Below are positions 16,457 to 22,661 of a DNA stretch of 34,726 nt, in pieces. Within the stretch, counting starts at the first letter, position 1, and each line of letters begins with the position of its first letter. Made by a program: the position numbers and the translations under genes. Below the pieces are notes generated by a model, which worked only from the letters and a program-made list of their open reading frames with translations, was not told the origin of the DNA and searched no databases. The DNA is from Ardenticatenaceae bacterium. Lineage in GTDB: Bacteria; Chloroflexota; Anaerolineae; Ardenticatenales; Ardenticatenaceae. The stretch spans positions 1 through 34,726 of the forward strand of contig JALSKA010000004.1 of assembly GCA_026989095.1 (NCBI GenBank), written 5' to 3'.

Positions 16457-17638
16457 ATGGCTGAATCGTCCCTTGGTCCATCATTATCGAGGCCGTCTTC
16501 TCGGTCAACGTTCACCGGACCACTCCAAACACCGAACGTTCTTCGCCCCTCCAAATCCTTCCTCTCCAGACGACGCCTCCTCGCCCTTTTCCGCCTCCTG
16601 CGCCAAAAGCGCTTCGAGTGGCCTTTCGTGGCCCGCATTACCGGCCACGCCACGCTGCTCATTCTCATCGTAGCCGGGTATTTCGTCGGCCAAGTCCAGT
16701 GGCAGGAGCGGTTGCCCGACTTCTCCTTGCCCCCCTTGGTCCTCCGGCCCACTAGGAACATCGACCCGGCCTTGCGCCCGCCCATGATGCTCTCTCCAGG
16801 TGTCGCGGCTGCGGACGAGCCCCCCGCCGTGCGCGTTGAGGTCGTCCCGTGGACCACCGTCGTGGAGCGGCCGGCCGTAGCCCGTACCGAGCCGGTCATC
16901 TACGTTGTGCAGCCCGGCGACAACCCCTCCCTGATCGCCGCCCGCTTCGGGTTGAAGCCCGAGACCATTGTCTGGGCGAACGCCGAGCTGGAACGCAACC
17001 CCGACCTTCTCAGCGTGGGACAGGAGCTCATCATCCCGCCCGTGGACGGTGTGCTTCACACCGTCAAGAAGGGAGACACGCTGGAGAGCATTGCCAAGAA
17101 GTACAAAGTCTCCGTCGAGGCCATCGTGGGGTATGAGCCCAACGGCCTGACGCCCGGCGCCCAGCTCGTCGAAGGCCAGAAGATCATGGTGCCCGGCGGC
17201 AAGAAGCCCTACGTGGCCCCGGTCGTGCGCGCGCCCGCGCCCGGCCGGTGGGTGAACCCCGGGAAGTTCGACGGCGCCTCGGGCGCCTTCATGTGGCCCA
17301 TCACGGGGCGAATCACCCAAGGCGTCCACCGGTATCACATGGCCTTGGACATCGCCAACGCCATGGGCACGCCCATTGCCGCTTCCGACGCCGGCGTGGT
17401 CATCTTCGCCGGCTGGGACAACACCGGCTACGGCTACAGTGTAGTCATCGACCACGGCAACGGCTTCCGCACCCGCTACGCCCACATGAGCTACTACCTC
17501 GTCCAGGCCGGAGACAAGGTCAACAAGGGCGACATCATCGGCAAAGTGGGCAGCACGGGGCGCAGCACCGGGCCTCACCTGCACTTCGAGATCATCTATC
17601 AGGGGGTGCGGCGGAACCCTTACAACTTCCTCCCGTGA
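16457..17638 (+). CDS. Membrane-anchored LysM-M23 peptidoglycan endopeptidase
   Basis: This is a cell-wall peptidase of family M23 (393 aa from ATG 16457). That start is preceded by GAGAGGGG and preferred over an upstream TTG at 16403. A basic N-terminal stretch (residues 31-55) precedes one membrane helix at about 62-80, so the rest is outside the cell. Two LysM repeats follow, at about 147-195 (VVQPGDNPSLIAARFG) and 199-247 (TVKKGDTLESIAKKYKV), which bind peptidoglycan glycan chains. The M23 domain (about 286-385) has zinc ligands His294 and Asp298 (HMALD) and the HLH pair His374/His376, with His343 in YAHMSYY. The active site looks complete. A function in wall remodelling is expected. It has its own promoter and stands alone transcriptionally. 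Confidence 0.94.
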   Translation: MAESSLGPSLSRPSSRSTFTGPLQTPNVLRPSKSFLSRRRLLALFRLLRQKRFEWPFVARITGHATLLILIVAGYFVGQVQWQERLPDFSLPPLVLRPTRNIDPALRPPMMLSPGVAAADEPPAVRVEVVPWTTVVERPAVARTEPVIYVVQPGDNPSLIAARFGLKPETIVWANAELERNPDLLSVGQELIIPPVDGVLHTVKKGDTLESIAKKYKVSVEAIVGYEPNGLTPGAQLVEGQKIMVPGGKKPYVAPVVRAPAPGRWVNPGKFDGASGAFMWPITGRITQGVHRYHMALDIANAMGTPIAASDAGVVIFAGWDNTGYGYSVVIDHGNGFRTRYAHMSYYLVQAGDKVNKGDIIGKVGSTGRSTGPHLHFEIIYQGVRRNPYNFLP

Positions 17639-17643
17639 GCTAC

Positions 17644-17663
17644 GGGGCCCGGCAGGGGGCCCC
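17644..17663 (+). terminator. Hairpin after the M23 peptidase gene
   Basis: GGGGCCC (17644-17650) pairs perfectly with GGGCCCC (17657-17663) around a 6-nt loop, beginning 6 bp after the stop codon. There is no T-run, so termination is only plausible. Confidence 0.35.
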
Positions 17664-17783
17664 GCCTAACACGCAGAACGAGGACACGCTGCGCGAGCTC
17701 GCCGGCCAGACCAGTCGGGCTCGCGCGGCTTTGTCTCTGGCACAGGCTCCTCGAGGCATTGATGCGCTCGTCCACCGGTGGCC

Positions 17784-18995
17784 ATGAAGGAGATTCTGAC
17801 GGTTGGCGAAATCACCGCATATCTGCAAGCGCTCCTGGAGGCCGACCCATTGCTCGCCGACGTCTGGCTGCGGGGAGAAGTCTCCAACTGGAAGCAGGCC
17901 ACATCGGGCCATTGTTACTTCACCCTCAAGGATGCCCACGCCCAGATCAACTGCGTCATGTGGCGCTCCGTGGCCGCCCGGCTGCCCCTCCTTCCCCAGG
18001 ACGGCGACGAGATCGTGGCCCGGGGCGCGATCTCCGTCTATCCCCAGCGGGGCGTGTACCAGTTCTACGTGGACGCTGTCGAGCCCTTGGGCCAGGGCGC
18101 CCTCCACCGCCGCTTCGAGGCCCTGAAGGCCGCCCTGCACGCCGAGGGCCTCTTCGACGACGCCCGCAAGCGCCCTCTTCCCCCCTTTCCGCGGCGCATT
18201 GGGGTGGTCACGTCGCCCAAGGCCGCAGCCCTGCGGGACATTCTCAACGTCCTGCGCCGGCGTCATCCCCTGGCAGGCGTGATCCTCAGCCCCACTCTGG
18301 TCCAAGGCAGCGAGGCACCCGGCCAGATTGTGGCTGCCCTCGAGGCCCTGTGGTCCGTGGGAGTAGACGTGATCATTGTGGCCCGGGGCGGAGGCTCCTT
18401 GGAGGAGCTGTGGGCGTTCAACGACGAGCGCGTGGCCCGTGCCATCGCCGCCTCCCCGGTGCCCGTCATCAGCGGCGTAGGCCACGAGGTGGACTTCACC
18501 ATTGCCGACTTCGTGGCCGACCGGCGGGCCCCTACCCCCTCAGCCGCGGCCGAAGTGGCCGCGCCGGACCGGCACCACCTGTTGGCAGACGTGCGCGAGA
18601 AGCGCGCCCGCTTGGACCGGGCTGTGGATGCCTTCCTCGCCGCGCGCCGGGACCAACTGGGCCGCGAGGTGCGGCTGTTGCACTACGCCCACCCCGCCGG
18701 CGCCGTGGACCAGGCCCGCGAACGGCTGAAGGCCCTGCGCCTGCGGCTCGTCAACTCGGCCCGCCACGCCCTTCACGGCCGGCACCACCGGCTCCAAGCC
18801 CTTCGGGGCCGGCTGCACAACTTGAACCCCCAAGCCACGCTCCGCCGGGGCTACGCGGCCGTAACGTCGGCCCAAAGTGGCCGCTTGGTGCGCCATCCAC
18901 AGGACGTGGCCCCGGGCGAGGTGGTTCACATCACCGTCGCCGAGGGCATGTTCGACGCCACCGTCGCCCCGCGAACAGAACACGTCGAGGAGTGA
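17784..18995 (+). CDS. xseA: Exodeoxyribonuclease VII large subunit
   Basis: This is the catalytic subunit of exonuclease VII (403 aa from ATG 17784; a GTG at 17778 would add two residues). It degrades single-stranded DNA into oligonucleotides. The N-terminal OB-fold is seen in VWLRGEVSNWKQATSGHCYFTLKD. The family core follows as IGVVTSPKAAALRDILNVLRRRHP, then VDVIIVARGGGSLEELWAFNDE and PVISGVGHEVDFTIADFVADRRAPTPSAAAE. A helical region precedes the C-terminal RRGYAAVTSAQSGRLV segment. No clear ribosome-binding site is visible at either start codon. xseB follows after 6 bp, as expected for the complex. Confidence 0.97.
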   Translation: MKEILTVGEITAYLQALLEADPLLADVWLRGEVSNWKQATSGHCYFTLKDAHAQINCVMWRSVAARLPLLPQDGDEIVARGAISVYPQRGVYQFYVDAVEPLGQGALHRRFEALKAALHAEGLFDDARKRPLPPFPRRIGVVTSPKAAALRDILNVLRRRHPLAGVILSPTLVQGSEAPGQIVAALEALWSVGVDVIIVARGGGSLEELWAFNDERVARAIAASPVPVISGVGHEVDFTIADFVADRRAPTPSAAAEVAAPDRHHLLADVREKRARLDRAVDAFLAARRDQLGREVRLLHYAHPAGAVDQARERLKALRLRLVNSARHALHGRHHRLQALRGRLHNLNPQATLRRGYAAVTSAQSGRLVRHPQDVAPGEVVHITVAEGMFDATVAPRTEHVEE

Positions 18996-19001
18996 GTTGA
19001 C

Positions 19002-19259
19002 ATGGAGGAGAAAGTCACGCTCGGCTTCGAGGAGGCCCTTCGGGAGCTGGAGGCCATTGTGAGCGCCCTGGAACAGGGGCCTGCTACTTTAGAAGAAACA
19101 CTCCGCCTCTACGAGCGGGGCGTGCGCTTGGCTGCCCACTGCGAATCGCTCCTGGAGCAGGCCGAGCTGAGAATCCAGGTGCTGCGGCGCCACGAGGACG
19201 GCCGCGTGGAGCTCCGCGACGTGGAGGCCGAGGCCCTCGACGCTTGGACGGAGGAGTAA
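19002..19259 (+). CDS. xseB: Exodeoxyribonuclease VII small subunit
   Basis: This is the small subunit of exonuclease VII (85 aa). The family pattern is clear: LGFEEALRELEAIVSALEQGPATLEETLRLYERGVRLAAHCESLLEQAELRIQVL, with the characteristic Leu-rich helical heptads. It binds the XseA helical domain in several copies per large subunit. The ATG at 19002 lies 6 bp after the xseA stop, and GAGGAG at the xseA end serves as its ribosome-binding site. The C-terminal tail (about residues 65-85) is acidic and variable. Confidence 0.95.
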   Translation: MEEKVTLGFEEALRELEAIVSALEQGPATLEETLRLYERGVRLAAHCESLLEQAELRIQVLRRHEDGRVELRDVEAEALDAWTEE

Positions 19260-19316
19260 CGCGGTCCCTACGCCCTTCATGGCCGAGCTTGATCACCAGG
19301 GAGCGGCCAACGTACC

Positions 19317-19766
19317 ATGACGATCCTGAAAAACGACGTGCTCATGGCCTCGCTGTTGGCCTGGGGCATCGCCCAACTCCTCAAAGTCTTCACCCACAGG
19401 GTCGCCACCGGCACCTTTGACGCGCGCCTGTGGTTCAGCGCCGGAGGGATGCCCAGCTCCCACAGCGCCTTCGTGGCTGCCCTGACCACGGCCGTCGGCC
19501 TGCGGCGTGGCCTGGACGACACCCTGTTCGCCGTCTGTGTGGTTTTCAGCTCCATCGTCATGTACGACGCGGCCGGCGTGCGCCGCGCGGCCAGCCAGCA
19601 AGCACAGCTTCTCAACCGCATCATCGAAGAGCTCTTCGAGGGCCACCCCATCAGCCAGGAGCGGCTCAAAGAGCTCCTCGGCCACACGCCGCTCCAAGTG
19701 GTCGTGGGCGCCCTCCTGGGAGTGGCCACGGCGTGGCTCCACTGGCTCTACACAGCGGCGGGCTAG
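19317..19766 (+). CDS. Divergent PAP2 family (DUF212) membrane protein
   Basis: This 149-aa membrane protein belongs to the DUF212/divergent PAP2 family, distantly related to phosphatidic acid phosphatases. It has the family signature GGMPSSHSAFVAAL (about 43-56), in which the SSHS segment matches PAP2 motif 2, and MYDAAGVRRAASQQAQLLNRI (about 81-101). Four hydrophobic segments are suggested. The classical C-terminal PAP2 motif is not evident, so phosphatase activity is uncertain. Recycling of a lipid pyrophosphate carrier is an inference only. The ATG 19317 lies 57 bp after xseB, probably on the same transcript. Confidence 0.87.
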   Translation: MTILKNDVLMASLLAWGIAQLLKVFTHRVATGTFDARLWFSAGGMPSSHSAFVAALTTAVGLRRGLDDTLFAVCVVFSSIVMYDAAGVRRAASQQAQLLNRIIEELFEGHPISQERLKELLGHTPLQVVVGALLGVATAWLHWLYTAAG

Positions 19767-19775
19767 GGGCAAGGG

Positions 19776-19808
19776 CCCGGCGGCGGAGGCGCGGCGGACG
19801 CCGCCGGG
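19776..19808. terminator. Hairpin between convergent DUF212 and trkA genes
   Basis: A perfect 10-bp stem (19776-19785 with 19799-19808) with a 13-nt loop fills most of the 48-bp convergent gap. It is a likely two-way terminator, though without a T-run. Confidence 0.5.
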
Positions 19809-19814
19809 CGGTGC

Positions 19815-20576
19815 TCAGTCGCTCAGTCGCTCGGCGTCGGCCATCTTGCCGATGACCAGGAGCTCGTCGCCGGCCTCGATGCGGGCGTCGGCCGAGGGGT
19901 TCACGCGAAGTTCGTCGCCGTGGCGGATGGCCAACACTGTGAGCCCATACTGGCGCCGCAAGTCGGCCTCGCCCAGCGTCTTGCCGTGGAGGCGCTCGGG
20001 GGCCAGCATCTCCACCACGCCCAACTCCGGGCTGATCTCCAAGTAATCCACGAAGTCCACCGCCGAGAGCCGGCGGGCCAAGCGCACGCCGGCCTCGTGC
20101 TCCGGCAGGATGACCTCGTCGGCGCCCACCTGAAGCAGGATTTCGCGCTGCGTGCGCGTGCGCGCCTTGGTGATGACCCGGCGCACTCCCAGTTTGCGCA
20201 GCAGCACCGTGGCCAACAGGTTGCTCTCGAAGTCAGTGCCGATGCAGACCACGCCGGTGTCGAAGTGATCGGCGCCCACTTCGCGCAGGGCGTCGATGTT
20301 GGTGGCATCGAGCTGAACCACGTGGGGCAATTCGGTCGAGAGCGCTTGGACCCGGCGGTAGTCCACGTCCACGGCCAACACATCGTGCCCCTGTTGCACC
20401 AAGGCCACGGCCAAGCTTGTGCCGAAACGCCCCAGGCCGACCACGATGAATTCCCGCTCCTGGCGACGCGGGGGTGCCGAACGGTCCACCTTGCTCTCAG
20501 ATTCTCCCGCCGAACGCGCTCCCCACTCGTCCGCGTTCCGCAGCCGACGGCGAAGGCGTTCCAGCAACGAGCGCAT
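19815..20576 (-). CDS. Potassium uptake regulatory subunit, TrkA/KtrA type
   Basis: This is the cytoplasmic RCK subunit that gates the TrkH/KtrB potassium channel (253 aa). The Rossmann motif VVGLGRFGTSLA is at about 45-56, and Asp70 closes the second beta-strand (VLAVDVD), which indicates nucleotide binding (NAD(H) or ATP/ADP). A TrkA-C domain occupies about residues 170-253 (LHGKTLGEADLRRQYGLTVLAIRHGDELRVNPSADARIEAGDELLVIG). An unusual basic/acidic extension of about 40 residues precedes the RCK core. ATG 20576 is preceded by GAAAGGGGG. It follows the channel gene by 21 bp in one operon. Confidence 0.93.
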   Translation of the reverse strand: MRSLLERLRRRLRNADEWGARSAGESESKVDRSAPPRRQEREFIVVGLGRFGTSLAVALVQQGHDVLAVDVDYRRVQALSTELPHVVQLDATNIDALREVGADHFDTGVVCIGTDFESNLLATVLLRKLGVRRVITKARTRTQREILLQVGADEVILPEHEAGVRLARRLSAVDFVDYLEISPELGVVEMLAPERLHGKTLGEADLRRQYGLTVLAIRHGDELRVNPSADARIEAGDELLVIGKMADAERLSD

Positions 20577-20597
20577 ACGTGGCCCCCTTTCTCCTCG

Positions 20598-21992
20598 TTA
20601 TCCCAAAACAATCTGCTCGGCCGGATACCGACACAGGGTGGGACGCTCGCGCTGGGCCAACAAGACTACCAGAGTCAGCGGGCCCAACCGACCCCAGAAC
20701 ATAGTGAAGGCGATCAGCAGGCGACCAAAGGTGTCCAAGTCGGCCGTGGCCCCCAAGGAATACCCCGTGTTGGAGAAGGCGCTCACCACCTCGAAGGCCA
20801 CGGTGAACAAGTCGCCCGTGCGGTCCACCAACAGGAGCAGGGTGACGAAGAAGTTCACCAGCGTGGAAACGGTCATGATGGCCACGGCCTTGGCAATGGT
20901 TTCCAGGGGCAGCGTGCGCCCGAAAACGACAGCCTGTGGCACACCCCGCACCGTGGAAAGGACAGCCACCATGAGCACGCCCACGGTGCTCATGGTCACT
21001 CCGCCGGCCATCGAGGCCGGCGCCCCACCGATGAACATGGACACCATCAACACGAGCGCGCTGGCCTGGCTGAGTTCGTCGAGCTGGATGATCGTCAGGC
21101 CGGCCGTGCGGGCCGACACCACGGTGAAGAGGGCTACCCAAAACCGCTCTCCCCAAGGCAGCCCGGAGAGGGCCGTTCCGGCGAAGTGCTCGTCCGCCAG
21201 CACGATGAGCAGCCCGCTGCTGATGAGCACGGCCGTGATGACCAGCGTGAGCTTGGTGTGGACACTCAGACGGCGCTGCCACGGGTACATGATGAGGTCC
21301 GAGATCACCAGAATGCCCAGCCCGCCGATGAGGATGAGCGCCATCATCACCCCCAGCGTGAAGGGGTCTCGGCCGAAGCCGAAGAGTACCTGGCCGGTGC
21401 CGCTGAAGAGGTCGAAGCCCGCGTTGCCAAAGGCGCTCACGGCGTGGAAAACGGCCAGGTAGGCCGCCCGCTTGTAGCCCAGCGCCGGCCCCCAGCGCAG
21501 CCAGAGCAGAAAAGCCCCCACAGCCTGCACGGCCATGGTCACGGCCAACACGTAGAGGGTGAAGCTCACAATGCGCGCCGTCTCCAGCACGCCGAGCGCC
21601 TGCTTGAGGATCATGCGCTCGGCCAGCCCCAGCCGGCGGCCGATGAGCGCGAAGAGCACGACCGAGAAGGCGATGAACCCCACGCCGCCCACTTCCATGA
21701 GCACCAGCAGGACGAGTTGGCCGAAGAAGGAGAGGTCCTGCGACGGGGTGATCACCGTCAACCCCGTGACCGTGGTGGCGCTGGTGGAAATGAAGAGCGC
21801 CTCTTCCCACGTGAGTGGCCGTTCGGTGCCCGATATGGGCAACCGCAACAGCAAGGTGCCCACTGCCACGATGAGGGCAAACCCCACAACGAGCACCAAG
21901 GCGTTCTGCTTGGCCAAAGGGCTGGGATGGGCCAACTGAGCTGCGGGCTCTGCCAAGGGAACTACGTTCACGTCAGGAGAGGCACTTGCCAT
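20598..21992 (-). CDS. Potassium uptake channel subunit, TrkH/KtrB type
   Basis: This is the membrane-embedded potassium-conducting subunit (464 aa), a four-fold pseudo-repeat of M1-P-M2 units. All four pore-loop filter regions are visible, each with its conserved glycine: TSATTVTGLT, VSAFGNAGFD, VSARTAGLT and VSAFSNTGYS. The length and compact N-terminus are closer to KtrB than to the longer TrkH. The intramembrane gate region lies near MFIGGAPASMAGGV. The product should assemble as a dimer on a KtrA ring encoded by the next gene. A candidate promoter lies at 22052-22081. The first 25 residues are a non-conserved cytoplasmic tail. Confidence 0.95.
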   Translation of the reverse strand: MASASPDVNVVPLAEPAAQLAHPSPLAKQNALVLVVGFALIVAVGTLLLRLPISGTERPLTWEEALFISTSATTVTGLTVITPSQDLSFFGQLVLLVLMEVGGVGFIAFSVVLFALIGRRLGLAERMILKQALGVLETARIVSFTLYVLAVTMAVQAVGAFLLWLRWGPALGYKRAAYLAVFHAVSAFGNAGFDLFSGTGQVLFGFGRDPFTLGVMMALILIGGLGILVISDLIMYPWQRRLSVHTKLTLVITAVLISSGLLIVLADEHFAGTALSGLPWGERFWVALFTVVSARTAGLTIIQLDELSQASALVLMVSMFIGGAPASMAGGVTMSTVGVLMVAVLSTVRGVPQAVVFGRTLPLETIAKAVAIMTVSTLVNFFVTLLLLVDRTGDLFTVAFEVVSAFSNTGYSLGATADLDTFGRLLIAFTMFWGRLGPLTLVVLLAQRERPTLCRYPAEQIVLG

Positions 21993-22051
21993 AGGCCGTC
22001 CGTGGTGGTGGTGGTTTCATTGCCATGTCCGGGTCCCTGCTCTGCCCGGTG

Positions 22052-22081
22052 ATTGTACCGTATTTTGGATGCCGGGGCCAA
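22052..22081 (-). promoter_or_regulatory. Predicted promoter for the ktr/trk operon
   Basis: On the minus strand, TTGGCC (complement of 22076-22081) is separated by 18 bp from TACAAT (complement of 22052-22057). The leader to ATG 21992 is about 55 nt. The -10 is good and the -35 moderate. Confidence 0.5.
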
Positions 22082-22112
22082 ACGCCAAACGGGAACATGG
22101 TGAAGGCAAACG

Positions 22113-22661
22113 TCACGGGAGCCGCTGGAAGAAGATAGGGGGCAAGTAGCCGGACACCCACGGGGACACGAGTTGGGCAAGCACGGGAAGTACCGTTATA
22201 ATCATGGGCACCAAAAAAGAGCGGGCAATGCCCTCGCGAATGAAGAGGCGCACGCCATTGTAGTTGATCCAGGGCACGCTGGTCATGAAGTTAAGCGCCA
22301 AAACGAGCACCGCCGCCCAGAAGAAGCCGCTGACGAGCCCCAAAGCCATGCCGGCCAGCCGGTCGAGGGTGCCGCCCAAGCGCAGGGAGGCCTGCTCGAA
22401 GCCAAAGCGCACGCCCAAGTTAATGCCACTCCAAATGAAGAAGACGATCAACAGGAAAATGACCGTGTCGCGGACCAGCGTCTCCGAAGGCCCCAGCAGA
22501 TTGGCCGCGAACCGGGAGACGCGCGGCTGGTACGCGCTGGCCACCACGAAGCCCAAGTAGAGCCCCAACAGGCTCACGGCCTGGAGCAGGAAGCCGCGCG
22601 CAAAGCCAACGAGCATTGAGCCCAGCAAAACGAGCAGAAGCACGAGATCGAACCAGAGCAT
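22113..22661 (-). CDS. CvpA family membrane protein
   Basis: This 182-aa membrane protein (from ATG 22661) belongs to the CvpA/colicin V production family. The start WFDLVLLLVLLGSMLVGFARGFLLQAVSLLGLYLGFVVA is the standard CvpA opening. The central IFLLIVFFIWSGINLGVRF and the DRLAGMALGLVSGFFWAAVL segment complete it. Four membrane helices are likely. Family members have been tied to envelope stress and bile or colicin phenotypes, but the mechanism is unknown. The frame extends to 22688, but ATG 22661 fits the family. It also lies 7 nt past a strong -10 box, which implies a leaderless mRNA. Confidence 0.9.
   Translation of the reverse strand: MLWFDLVLLLVLLGSMLVGFARGFLLQAVSLLGLYLGFVVASAYQPRVSRFAANLLGPSETLVRDTVIFLLIVFFIWSGINLGVRFGFEQASLRLGGTLDRLAGMALGLVSGFFWAAVLVLALNFMTSVPWINYNGVRLFIREGIARSFLVPMIITVLPVLAQLVSPWVSGYLPPIFFQRLP

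Noticed and set aside
17731-17783. Promoter directly upstream of xseA
   Set aside because: TTGTCT (17731-17736) is present, but no acceptable -10 box lies 15-19 bp downstream.
19920-22052. 710-codon open frame on the plus strand over the trkA/trkH genes
   Set aside because: It is antisense to two well-supported potassium uptake genes. The translation is His/Gln/Glu-rich and unstructured.
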